From the NCBI GenBank assembly GCA_007844125.1, contig CM017563.1, forward strand, positions 24,180,394-24,244,393: a stretch of DNA of 64,000 nucleotides. The letters run 5' to 3'. The notes under the pieces are model-generated. The model was not told where the DNA came from. It ran no database searches and worked only from the letters and a program-made list of their open reading frames with translations. This document shows positions 11,315 to 23,125 of the stretch, piece by piece (position 1 is the first letter of the stretch; each line of letters opens with the position of its first letter). Source of the DNA: Sinonovacula constricta (taxonomy: Eukaryota; Mollusca; Bivalvia; Cardiida; Solecurtidae). Position numbers and translations under genes: made by a program.

Positions 11315-11643
11315 GTTTGTTTGTTTGTTTGTTTGTTTATTGGGTTTATCGTTCCACCAACAGTATTTCAGTTATCTGGAGACGGTGTCCACTTAAAAAG
11401 TATAGTGCTGCCTTCACTGTGAATAGCATGCCGTGAACACCTGTCATGATACCACACCCAGTCACATTATCCTGACACCGGGACAACCAGTCGTGGAACT
11501 ATCCTTATATTTGCTTGAGCGTTAGCAAGGAAGCTATACCACTACCATTTTTAACGACTTTAAACAGTCGGCCCGGAATTGAACCCGGGGCCTCCAGTAC
11601 ATGGAGCCGACGCTCTACCGATTGCGCTACCTGATCCGGTGGT
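11315..11643 (-). mobile_element. tRNA-derived SINE, complete, 9-bp target duplication
   Basis: On the minus strand a tRNA-like head (about 11575-11643) shows A-box TAGCGCAATCGGTAGAGC and B-box GGTTCAATTCC. A body of about 230 bp and an (AAAC)n tail follow (plus strand 'gtttgtttgtttg'). GACTTTATT flanks it at 11306-11314 and 11644-11652. The same family occurs at 62925-63235 on the plus strand. Confidence 0.88.
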
Positions 11644-11917
11644 GACTTTATTACTAATTGAGATCGTACTTATTCAGATAATGTATTGTATAATTAAATA
11701 TTCTACGTACGTCTTTTAATATGACTTTAACATCAGTTTTGTTTACTTGTTTCGTATCTTAAATTGACGGTATTACCGCCATAATTCTATGATGTCAACC
11801 CTTTAACAGTCCATATTATATTGATCTGCATTCACTTTGTATTCAACTTATACTGCTGGTTGCTTCTTTTCTTTCTAAATAGTGTAAGTATATTCTTGCA
11901 TTTACAGTTACATTTCA

Positions 11918-12140
11918 TCTAAAACGCTCTCACCCAGATTTTCGACACATTGCCTTTTTTCAAGAGTTTAACATAAACCATTTATGTCTCTATTTGGTCA
12001 TATTTGAAAACGTTTATGTGTGCTGCCATTTTAGAAAACAGGGAAACGACGTCAACGTCATCCAATGACATCGTCGTTTTACTGCCATTTACTGAACGTC
12101 ATTTTTTCCGCCGAAAATTTAAGTCAGAGCGTTTTTAGAA
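11918..12140. mobile_element. Short inverted-repeat element, possible MITE
   Basis: The left end 'aaaacgctctcacccagatt' pairs with the right end 'aagtcagagcgtttt' in reverse, with related inner bases ('ttttcgac' / 'cgccgaaaa'). The length is about 220 bp. No certain target duplication. Confidence 0.4.
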
Positions 12141-14640
12141 AAAAAAATTAAAAACAGTTCGCTCTGGATCAATTTATAGTTATATTATAGTTGTCAATGA
12201 TATGCATATTATTTATTGCTTTTGATGTCATCATTGATAGACTCAAGGCCATTTTGCTTTTTGTACGAAGTTGATATATGTACTTACAAACACTTCCCTA
12301 ATCTGAAATAATTTCTTATTTTTGCTTTCATTCTTTTTCATGTTAAATTTGCTCATTTGTTTCATATTTAAAAAATGTGTACTTAATGCCATCAGTTTAA
12401 TAGCTTGTGTTTTTAATTACGCCATCGCTTATATTTTAATAGGAAATTATAGTTTAGACCGTTTATTTCAATTCACTCTGCTCTCTTTCCTTGTTCGGTT
12501 TATTTTTTTATTTATGCACAAATTTAATCTGGGTAAAGAAGAATATTCATGTAGCGAAATTGATTTATAATTTTATAGTTTAAAGATTTTGTTTATTTTT
12601 TATTTAACATGAAACCCAAAAATAAAATAGCAAAGGGATCATATTTGGCTGGTTAAATGCTACATTTTTACTAATTCTGTAGTACCCTTTTTATAAGGTC
12701 AGGTAAGATACATTGATCAAGTGTTTCATAAAATCGCTTAAGAATGTTTCGAATACACGTATGACTACAACGGATGATAGAAGCATAATATACCATAACT
12801 GTGCGATTGTGAATACATTTAGGATTCGGAACTTTTTAAATTAAGAAGCAATGAATTTTACGAATTACCAACAACTAATTTCCATACCAAGATTTCGTAG
12901 AAATTACCATAAATTAATAACAGGCATCAGAACAGTGATAGCTGCAAAAACACTAACTTAAGTGTAACGTCTACGAACAAATTTGCAGGGGTAAACGTTT
13001 TCCGTCTCATTTTTCAAAATAATGCAAATCTGGTGACAAATTAGGAGGTTCGGTGTAAAGGCTGCGGTGTGCATTTAAGTTACGTTCCCTAGACACAAAA
13101 TTAAGTCTTACGGGGATTGCCGATGTAAAATTTCAGTAAGTTTTACAAGATCATATATGATTGGTCCTTATTGTTTTTGTTAGCGAATGAAATTGTTCGT
13201 TACTTCAGTAGTTATATATATAAATATATCTGAAGTTGTTTCTGAGGATCTCAAATCACTAAATTGCAGTATCTTACGATGGCCTCCGGCCCCCTGGACC
13301 TCTTGCGGTCCCCAGCTAATTTTTCAGTTTCTGTCACTTTTTCTCCTGAATTTGTCTGAATTAGAAAGCATGCCTTTTGGTAAGATAATTGCCCCACCTA
13401 ATGTTATGCTTTATAAAAAGTACACTATTGCTGCAACAAATAACAAAAGAAGTTTGTTTTATGCCCTAGCATATACCATCCAATTAAACATCATAATACC
13501 AGTATGTCGAGCGATGCGTACAATGACAGTCACACTATATTAATTATAAATCTAACAACTTTATTTATTAATAAAAATGGTGATGTGTCCGCTATCAAAT
13601 TATTTATTTTCCGTTATGGTCTCTTTGTATAAGGCAATCAAATCGCCGAATTTCCGGTTTGGTCCTGTTTTCATTTTCTGAGTTATATCTTGCTATACCA
13701 GTATTCAAGTTATTTCTCCACGTGAAATCTTGATACATACCGGACATAATATGCAATTCTGCACACAACTTCAAATAGTTATTTTAACATTAATTTTTTT
13801 TAGTGCATAACACAATCTTATATTTTGGCTAAAAAGCTGAATAGTCCATACGTGGATATTATTGATTCATAAAAGATTGTACAGTGTATATAATTTATCT
13901 ATTAAGAGAATTTTGTTTCTGTTTTTGTTGTGTTATTCATGTTATTTGTATGCATTCATGACTCATACATAGATGTGTAATGTTTTGATTATTGTGTCTT
14001 TGCTTATAATATTATTATACATCTTGTTATTTCCATTTAATGTACACTTTTACCGATAAAAGTATATTATCAAATGCCTTAAGCACAACAACCCTTGTCT
14101 ACCCAGTAAATTGAAGGGACTTACGATTATAATTTAACATACGAATACCTGAAATATTTATTTAACAATACCTTCATGAAGCAATATTTAAACAATTATC
14201 GTTTAGATAGTACACGCGTTTCATTCCTCAGGCTACTTTGCCACAGTTGTTCTAATTTGCATTATTTTAAGTTTTGCTTACAAAAGCAAACGTTTGTTTA
14301 ACTGCTTCTAATAACTTTTGGTCGCCTGAGTATACGTGAATAAATTGTCTTTTTAAATAAATGTGTTGTAAATACAGAATCAAAGACGTAGCGACGCTTT
14401 TCAGCATTCTTTTGTATTCGTTATCCGTTATTATTTCAAAAATTTAATTCTGAGCCAATGTAGAAATATTAATCATTGCACTGTCATTGCAATATACATA
14501 AACAAAAGTTCTGTAATTGCAACGAGTTTGTGCTGTAGTCTGGAGTTTGTTTTGATATTGATACAAAGCAAAAGGCACTTTTATTCCATCAGACGTTTTG
14601 CATTAGAAGAAATGGAAGCGTCTGAACAATGACGAGTATT
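12141..14640. other. AT-rich intergenic DNA, nothing recognised
   Basis: No exon with a domain, no tRNA and no element ends were seen. Short open frames here, such as around 12322-12570 and 13187-13543, have AT-driven composition and no motif. Confidence 0.5.
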
Positions 14641-14679
14641 GCTTATTCTTACACGATCAAATCGTATCTAGAATGTACT

Positions 14680-15115
14680 TTAATTATACTTCTATTATCA
14701 TTTGAGTGCATTTAACAAATACGCTTTGATATATAACTTAATTCAACAATTGTCGCATATTTCTAGCTTCCCCTGCTAATGGTAAATGAACCGCACTCCA
14801 AAGACGAGCACGTTTTGGGCCTGGAGAAAACGACCCTTTACAATGCTCGAACTTGTTTCAAATGTCTTATTTATCAATCCTACAAAGATTACTTTAATTA
14901 TATTTTTATTATCATTTAGGCACTTTTAACAAACGCGCTTAGATATATGACTTAATTCAACGATCGTCGCATATTCCTTGATTGCTTTCTCCAGCTAAGG
15001 GTAAAACAGAACCGCACTCCGATAATAAGCACGTTTTGGACCTGGAGAAAACGAACCTTTACAATGCTCGAAATTGTTTCAAATGTCTTATCTATCAATC
15101 CTCGAAATATTGAAG
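14680..15115. repeat. Tandem duplication, ~212 bp period
   Basis: The block containing 'gtcgcatatt', 'aaccgcactcc', 'gcacgttttgg', 'ctggagaaaacga' and 'tttcaaatgtcttat' occurs twice head to tail (first copy about 14680-14890, second about 14890-15115). No coding content. Confidence 0.75.
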
Positions 15116-15130
15116 TGTTTGTTTTATTAA

Positions 15131-15400
15131 AGGGGGATCCGACAGGACCAAAATGATTTTCATTAAAGATCATAGTAAACTACTTTAACCTGAACAGAGC
15201 TCTCAAAATACTGTTTAATGATGCCCTATACCAGTCCAGTCTGAAAAGTGAACCATAACGTCACAATAGTCATTTCAAACATGTATTTCCTATCTGAGAA
15301 ACGCTGCACAGTTAACTATTTTTAAACTAAGAAAACCACGTGACCACTTATGTTTTAGCTCATCCACTTCACCCATTGTGACGTTAATGTCTATTATGTA
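15131..15400 (+). mobile_element. TTAA-type MITE family, copy 1 (right end not found)
   Basis: TTAA at 15127-15130 is followed by a GGATCCGACAG end and the family core (ctgcacagttaactattttt, then aaaccacgtgacc). It matches the complete copy at 61324-61799. The right terminal repeat is not visible, so this copy is truncated or diverged. Confidence 0.6.
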
Positions 15401-17050
15401 CGCTATACATCTAAATAAACTTGATATAAAAATAAAATCGATTAACATCAAATAAATTTAAATCTCATTCTTAAACTTGTATACTTTTTCGCACGAAAAT
15501 ACACTGGAATGAATTTGAATCAAAATATGTTTGTTTGTTTTTCTCAATCTCGTATTTTCATATTTAACTTTTCATAAAACTGTTTTAACACTTTACAAGG
15601 CAGGATTATGTTGAATATTGTTTATTTATCCATATAATCTACAAAATAGTTTGACAGTTAATTAACACCAACATAATAGAAGAATCTAATTCACTTTCTA
15701 TATCTAATGGGTGGCAGAATCATGTTTTTGAATGTTTACAAAACAACTTTTTAAAATGTATTTTACTGAGATTAATTCACATGTTTAAAACTTAAAAAAA
15801 AAACACTTACTGGCACATTTATCGAGTGCTTGTACATAGTCACATTTATATCAAATGGTGTAAGGAGAATAAAACATGTGCTGTTGGTATACTATAATTA
15901 TTTATATTTCAAGAGAAGATCATATTATAAGAAACATCTTTAATAAATTATTTGACCTTTATTTTCTATTAAAAAGACATAATCATAAATAAAATGTTAC
16001 ATAATCATCTGCATATTTAAATTTATATGTATTTGTTTTTATTTGTCATAAATATATTTTTCATTCTACATTAAAACATTTGCTGTACATTATATAGCTG
16101 TGTTCTTGCTTTAAATGATTAGCAATACAAATTTATTCGTGTTTGTTCTGACAACATTAGTTGAAGAGTATTCTAAAAGCCAGTACACGTAAGGAAGTTT
16201 CTGGATGCAAGATTAAATGGTTTTAAACCCAAACCCTTGAGCCAAGTTGAAAGTTTTCACACTGTAAGATGAAAGGTTGTCCTATATAAAGCATGAACTT
16301 AAGCAGATTGAACATTAATAAAGACAATTGTTAGCTTTGAATCATGGACCCAATTATTTTTATATTAAGTATTAAATAGTGTCTCAGGCAAGCTTTGGTT
16401 CTGTATTGGCAGTTAAGTGATTTAGTTGATGAATAATCCTACAGCAACTAAAACATATGTCATTTGATAAATTGGCATGTTTGTTATTTTAGCTAATTGC
16501 TTTGTGTTTTGACATCGCACACTGAATCAGAAAGAACTGATAAATCTTATTTCCAGTCAATACAAATATATGACTTAACTATGATTATATTTATTTATTT
16601 ATAACATAAAACATACATGCATTGTTGTAACTAGTTTTCTAGGTCATATTAATCATAAATTTGACATGTTTATATTGTCAAAACAACATACAACTATAAA
16701 GAAACATTCTGTCAATAAAAGTATCTTAAATTACTGCATCAAACATAAAAACAATTCAGACAACCAGGTTTCTACATTTACTCAATATATAATTACTGTA
16801 CTAAAAATATTTAAACCAGGGTTCCTTTCATATGAGATAAGTTAAAACTAAGTGAGCAGTAGGTAATAAGCTCTGTCTGACAATACAATATGATATAAAT
16901 CATAAAACATACACCAAAAAGACCACACCTTCAATGTTGTTAGTTGTTTAATATGATCCATTCCTCAAAATGTTCTGTTATAAAAAGTTAAATATGTTCA
17001 CATAATCTTATAACTGGTTTCTGGTTCCAAGATGTGTTAAACGTCCGCTG
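15401..17050. other. Very AT-rich DNA, possible 3' UTR side of the small minus-strand gene
   Basis: No exon or element is recognised. If the two-exon gene at 17053-17315 is real, its 3' UTR runs into this stretch. Many TTTATT (reverse AATAAA) strings occur, none decisive. Confidence 0.4.
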
Positions 17051-17052
17051 TA

Positions 17053-17315
17053 CTAGTTAAACGTCTTAGAGCAACAGGCACAGGCCAGGCAGAGACGTCC
17101 CTGGGTCAGGGGATTCATCACCGTTGTCTTATTCCTTGAATCAGTAGAATCAAGACAATTAAGTGCATATTCTAAAGGAAACAATATCATCTAGTTATAC
17201 TTGTGTTCAAATATTAATAGTTGATGTGGGTCTTTTTTCTTTCCAATTTAAGGTCACTTACATACTTGATCTTTCCACTATCAGTCTTCGCTCCGTCTTC
17301 CTTCTGTGTCTCCAT
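17053..17315 (-). CDS. Candidate two-exon gene for a 42-residue Cys-cluster protein
   Basis: Exon 1 (17315-17262, minus) starts with ATG and encodes 18 polar residues beginning METQKEDGAK, ending at a canonical GTAAGT donor. Exon 2 (17127-17053) follows an AG acceptor in phase 0 and encodes TTVMNPLTQGR, then a run with the pattern CxxCxCC, ending KTFN and stop. The family is not recognised. The C-terminal Cys cluster could bind metal or be lipid-modified, which is inference only. There are no membrane segments. Confidence rests on the clean ATG, the exact donor and the phase match. The acceptor is the weakest point. Confidence 0.42.
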
Positions 17316-17904
17316 TCAACGACTTTATATGAAACATAATGTATTTCTCCGTGCAAAGATAAGCTAGAATAAATACCACGAATCACACAGTACAAGCTAT
17401 GGAAGTACTTATAGAAAAAGGGCATTCACAATAAGTACGGAACTTTGTCTATGATTCATTCAGAATTCGAGTTCTTTGTTTACACTCGGTTACGTTATGT
17501 TTACTACTGATTCATGGAAAACTAAAAGCAGGCAATGGAAACACATACAAAGACGATATTTATCTTCAGTCCATCGTCTAGTTTATTTATGTTCCGTGTC
17601 CGTTTTTCTTCAAATGTCTGTTTTATATATCTGCTTAATGTTTTTTTTTTGCATGGGAAACCGCTACCGGAAGTCTTTCTTTGACTACCTGTGGTGGCGC
17701 TGCGAAGGTAACTGCAGTTTAAAATGGGTGTGTTTCAGATCTTCCTGAATGGAAGAATGTCTGCTTTAGTCAGATTGAGAAACACATCATCCGCACGTAA
17801 TAGTCTTTAAAATTGCGTCACGATAAGCATTTAGCCAGTCATTTTACTGTTTATGGCTGACGTATACCTATGCCGTGAGCTCCAACAAACAGGCTGATAG
17901 ACTA

Positions 17905-18940
17905 TATTAGAACTTATAAAATCAGAACTTCTCAGATAATGCCGTAAGGACGATCCCACATTTCAAATCAAAACTTCTCAGATAATGTCGTTACGACGAT
18001 CATACATTTCAAAACAGAACTTCTCAGATAATGCCGTTAAGACGATCCCACATTTCAAAACAGAACTTCTCAGATAATGCCGTTACGACGATCCCACATT
18101 TCAAAACAGAACTTCTCAGATAATGCCGTTAAGACGATCACACATTTCAAAACAGAACTTCTCAGATAATGCCGTTAAGACGATCACACATTTCAAAACA
18201 GAACTTCTCAGTTAATGCCGTTAGGACGATCCCACATTTCAAAACATAACTTCTCAGATAATGCCGTTACGACGATCACACATTTCAAAATCAGAACTTC
18301 TCAGATAATGCCGTTAAGACGATCACACATTTCAAAACAGAACTTCTCAGATAATGCCGTTACGACGATCACACATTTCAAAATCAGAACTTCTCAGATA
18401 ATGCCGTTAAGACGATCACACATTTCAAAACAGAACTTCTCAGATAATGCCGTTACGACGATCACACATTTCAAAACAGAACTTCTCAGATAATGCCGTT
18501 AGGATGATCACACATTTCAAAATCAGAACTTCTCAGATAATGCCATTACGACGATCACACATTTCAAAACGAACAGAACTTCTCAGATAATGCCGTTAAG
18601 AGGATCACTCATTTCAAAACAGAACTTCTCAGATAATGCCGTTACGACGATCACGCATTTCAAAGTATAACTTCTCAGATAATGCCGTAAGGACGATCAC
18701 ACATTTCAAAACAGAACTTTTCAGATAATGCCGTTAGGATGATCACACATTTCAAAATCAGAACTTCTCAGATAATGTCGTTACGACGATCACACATTTC
18801 AAAACAGAACTTCTCAGATAATGCCTTTACGACGATCACACATTTCAAAACAGAACTTCTCAGATAATGTCTTAAGGACGATCACACATTTCAAAACATA
18901 ACTTCTCGTAAAATGACGTTAGGATGATCACAAATTGGCA
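17905..18940 (+). repeat. Satellite, ~46-47 bp unit, about 22 copies
   Basis: The unit contains 'gaacttctcagataatgccg', 'ttacgacgatcacacatttc' and 'aaaaca', with substitutions and one- to five-base length changes. Units are contiguous with no spacers. Confidence 0.93.
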
Positions 18941-19900
18941 GTATCTGGTGGAGGGGTATGCACAGAAATGCACTTATTTTGTTCGTCGTTTACTACCTTG
19001 CGTTTTATGTTTCGTTAAATACACACTGGTAACTGCATTTAATTAACAGACAAATCATTGATCGTTGCTGTAAGGATCACGTACTAGTCGCTACTTCATA
19101 GGCATTGAATCTGTTTTTAATCACTCGACTTACTGATATTAATCCAAGAGACAATCTGTGGGGAAAAAATAGTTTTTCTATTGCTTTTTTTCAATCCGAC
19201 TTATTCGACTTGAACCATTTGTCTTTTAAAATTCCTTTACATGTCTTCAATGCAATCTTCGTTTTCTCCATATTATGACATTTTGCTTGAAGATCAGGTG
19301 ACAAAAATCGTCTTCATAATAGCAAGCGATTGACTGCCAGTAATTAAATAAAAAGCGTGGATCTAATTTTGCACAAGGAAAGTCGTTGATACGAAGCATT
19401 AAAGGCGACGTAAAAACTGGAACAGGTACATAGGTTAAAGCAATATGGGAGAAAGTAATAGACATATTTGGAAAGTTAGGATTTTTTATTAGAAAGTTTT
19501 CAGTGTTTTATAAATCTCCAGAAAAAAAGTATTTTAATGATAATGCCTGAGACCATAGAATTGTTTAAATATAATAAAAAGCACAACCCGATGTAATTTA
19601 ATAGATTTTCCAACATGTAATATAAAGTAAAGAAATATTTTTTCTTTCTCTATACTTAAATTTTTATTTTGAAAGTTGTTTTGTTTGGGAGCAGTTTTAT
19701 ATCTGGATTATGTTTGCAAACAACACTGTTTGTTATTTCTGAAACTTAACCTACTTCACACATTAAAAGTGAAATGGATGAAGACAAACTGAGAGCAACA
19801 GTAAACACAGAACGATATGGTATGTGCATAATCCCGATGGAACTAATGTTGTAACAAAGTACAATTACTATGGTTTAGAATTACACACTGAAATGACATT
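18941..19900. other. Unannotated DNA
   Basis: No supported gene, RNA or element in this interval. Confidence 0.4.
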
Positions 19901-19905
19901 AAGAA

Positions 19906-20185
19906 CGCACCAAACAAGAAATCAAATAACCTCATTTAAGTCTCTACACCAGTTATGCGTGCGCGGATTTCACTGTCTTAAGTGGTCTCGTAGCACTCTT
20001 CCCAAAGGGACTGAAGCACTGTATAGTTCTGCAAAACACTGTCTAAGCTGGCGGCTCTGGTGGCCCATCTAGCCGGACACATGGTGCGAAACCCGGGCGT
20101 ATCGGGACTCATTTCCTGTCTTATGTCTTCTAGTTTCGCGCCACGTTTAGGAGAGTACTTGATCAAGTTTGTCATTTCGGTGCCT
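19906..20185 (-). pseudogene. hAT transposase fragment, copy of 21782-22065
   Basis: The minus-strand frame carries SPDTPGFRTMCPARWATRA followed by SLDSVLQNYTVLQSLWEE, the conserved central block of DUF4371/ZMYM1-like hAT transposases. The DNA closely matches 21782-22065, flanks included. It is a detached segment without the rest of the transposase. Confidence 0.75.
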
Positions 20186-20399
20186 TGAATGTCTCACACC
20201 CATGCAATTCCTTATTCTTATATATGTATTTAACTGTCTTTAAAATAACATTTTACTTAAAATATTGTTATATCTTGATACCAAAACCTCCCCAAAAAAA
20301 ACACCAAGTACAATCTAGAAACATAATTTTCCCGGCCATCATGTCCCCTGAGCCCCACTAGCGGTCATGTGTATACATAACATCATGCCTAGTTGCATT

Positions 20400-20680
20400 C
20401 CTGGTGGTCGTGGTGGCAGTGGTTTTGGTTATGGTGGTAGTGATGGTTATGGTGGAAGTGGTGGTTGTGATGGTTAAAGTGGTGGTGGTGGTGGTTGTGA
20501 TTGTAATAAAGACGTTGGTGATGGTGGTTATTGTGGTAGTGGTGTTGGTGGAGATATTGGTAATGATGATGGTGATAGTGATAGTAGCGGTGGTTGTAAC
20601 TGTGAAAGTATTTGTTGTGGTGGATGTAATGGTTGTGGCAGTGGCGGTGGGGGTAGTGGTGCAGTCGCGTCGCGTGTTTT
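20400..20680 (+). repeat. GGT/GTGGT-rich low-complexity tract
   Basis: Degenerate (GTGGTT)n-like sequence. It yields poly-Val and poly-Thr open frames on the two strands that are not genes. Confidence 0.85.
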
Positions 20681-20984
20681 TGTCTTTGGGGCGGCGAGGG
20701 TGTGAGGGAGGGGTCTCTCCTCTCAAAATCGGATATATTTTGAAATTTTAAAGGTAAATGGTGGCTTTACCTTGACATTAAATTGCATTTCTGATAGCTT
20801 TTTTGTCTCATATCCATTTACAGCTTGATTACAATTAGACGGACTTATTTATTTTTGACCTGAATTTGATGAAACGTGGTCAGAATGTTTGTCTTGACAA
20901 TATGTAAGGGAAGTTCTAATAACACACATTTATCGGACAGCAATACTAGAATTGTATCTTTTTACTGGAATAGCCTAAATACAC

Positions 20985-22945
20985 TTGCTCGCGATTCTCT
21001 GACGCTCGCGATTCTCTGACAGATACAAATTCATTAGCCACGCGTCCAAATCCATGGCGTCACTGGCGTCCCGGTGCACGTGCAGCGTCATCAAATGGGT
21101 GAGGCGTTCCTGGGTCATACTAGCACGGAGTTCTTTACACGACGAAGTAGCGTTTCTGGCATCACAAGAATAAGTTTCAACACAGTCAAAACCTCACTTA
21201 ACAACAGTAACTGATGTCATATTCTTGACCTCACTTATGACATCACTTAACTTATTAACACTGGTGTTGTTCTTTTGCACGTGCACTCGGAGAGTACCTG
21301 CGTAGTCAAAAGTGATTTTTGGATGTCTGTTCCGTAGAAGTAAACCACGTGTTTCATGTCCTTTTCGTAGCCAGATGTACCCGTGACAGCTTTCTCTACC
21401 ATGTCCTCTAGGTGTTGGTATGTCCTGTGACCGGGCTGGAAAAAACGGTCAGTGATGCTGTTGGTAGAAAGATCCAGCGCCTCGTTGTACTGCTGTCGAT
21501 ACATATCTTTCACTGTAGCCGGATAATCTTACGGAGTGTTCCCAGTCGAGGACCTCTTAGGCATTTTTCGTCTTCGAGGATGCGACGTCTCGGTGACATC
21601 ACATCTGTCGATTTTCTCATTTACACGAGACCAGAATTTGTCATACGCAGTCTCAGTGCGGAGTTTACGTAGAGTATTGGCCGTCACGGCTGCCTGCGTC
21701 TGAACCTCCTCCGCTTCGGACATGTCTTTATGTTACAGAGACCTGCTCAGGTTGTCAGTATGGCGAAGAACTTCATTACCAAGACACGCACCAAACTAGA
21801 GTCAAATAGCCTCATTTAAGTCTCTACACAAGTTATGTCACGTGCGCGGATTTCACTATTATAAGTTGTCTCGTAACACTCTTCCCAAAGGGACTGAAGC
21901 ATTGTATAGTTCTGCAAAACACTGTCTAAGCTGGCGGCTCTGATGGTCCATCTAGTCGGACACAGGGTGCGAAACCCGGGCGTATCGGGACTCATTTCCT
22001 GTTTTATGTCTTCAAGTTTCGCGTCACGTTTAGAAGAGTACTTGATCAACTTTGACATTTCGTACACAGTGTCCATGGTGTCTCTCATCACCTTTCACGC
22101 TTTCATTGTTTCGCCTACAGCAAGGTTGAGCGCGTGCCCATAACAATGAGTATAAATGGCTCTTGACTCTTCCGCACAGATGTTAGCCGCTACGCCTTTT
22201 TATGCTACCGACATGTTCATAGCGCCTTCATAACAGTGTCGGCGACAATTACTGACTGTAAGCATCATCTTGACAATGGCGTCCTTAATCACTGTCGTCA
22301 ATGTCTGGAGCCCAAGGTGCACAGACCGATTCGTGCACAACCAAGGCTTTGTCAACGTGTCTAATCACTATCACTGCTTGTTCGCAATTGGACTGGTGTC
22401 TTGTTTCGTCGGCCATGATGGTGAAAATAAAAACGTTTGCCTTAATGTTGGCGACGATGTCGTGACCTGTATAATATTGTTTTGTAATTCTGCGCATGTG
22501 TATTTTTCTTTCTTTCTTTCGAGCTACTGGAGGATGGACTCATCTTTCTAGCCTTGTCGCTTGAACAGTTTGAACGAAGTCGGACTGATTACTGTCATGA
22601 CCGCGAAGCGGAAGTCCGTGTCTAGCGAGAAAGCGGATGCTGCTGAGGATAGTTATGAGCTGGAGCCTGCACGCCTTCTTTTCATCACTGTGAGCGGATG
22701 AGAAACTTTCACCGATATCACGTGTCTGTTTGTGTATGGTTATTTGGCGTTGTACGGCTTCCTTGTTGTCAGAATTCTCATGCTTCCGGACTTTGAAGGC
22801 AATTATCAGCGTTTTTCGCCGCTCTAATGCCGCGATAGCTATGTCAAAATAAGAACTTAAGATGTTTTTTTTAAATATATTTTTTGTATTTTTGTAAGAA
22901 AGAGCGGTGCCGTTTCTTGCCTGACGCGACGCCACTGTGGTGGCG
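20985..22945 (-). pseudogene. hAT-superfamily transposase (DUF4371 / ZMYM1-like), decayed
   Basis: Read right to left on the minus strand. 22935-22540 holds the TTF/N-terminal region (ITIHKQTRDIGESFSSAH, then SSIRFLARHGLPLRG). 22497-22285 holds the catalytic-domain start (MADETRH). 22091-21816 holds PGFRTLCPTRW and SVLQNYTMLQSLWEE. 21513-21247 holds YNEALDLSTNSITDRFFQP and DMKHVVYFYG. About 21180-21000 holds the C-terminal dimerisation block (LILVMPET, then ASMTQERLTHLMTLHVH). The pieces are in the right order but split by frameshifts and stops, so no full transposase can be made. Terminal repeats and target duplications were not found. A domesticated ZMYM1-like gene is possible but unlikely given the breaks. 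Confidence 0.8.
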
Positions 22946-23125
22946 GTGATGGTGGTAGTCGTGGTGGTCGTGGTGATCAGGTGGTAGTGACGGTGAAGAA
23001 TGTAGTAGTGCCCGTGGTGGAGGAGATGGCAGCGGTGACGGGATGTTGTTGTAGTTGATGTGGAGGAGGAGGAGCAGAAGGAAGAGAAGACTGATGAGGG
23101 AGAGGCTGCTGCTGAAGATTATCAT
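22935..23125 (+). repeat. GGTGGT / GGAGGAGG low-complexity tract
   Basis: Purine- and GGT-rich sequence next to the transposase 5' end. The open frame over it is repetitive. Confidence 0.75.

Noticed and set aside
17476..17748. 90-codon open frame upstream of the small minus-strand gene
   Set aside because: No domain, AT-biased codons, and it ends without context. More likely promoter-side sequence.
17905..18940. CRISPR-like regular repeats
   Set aside because: Units are contiguous without spacers, the genome is animal, and no cas genes exist here.
20358..20751. Poly-Thr and poly-Val frames on opposite strands
   Set aside because: GGT-rich low-complexity DNA.
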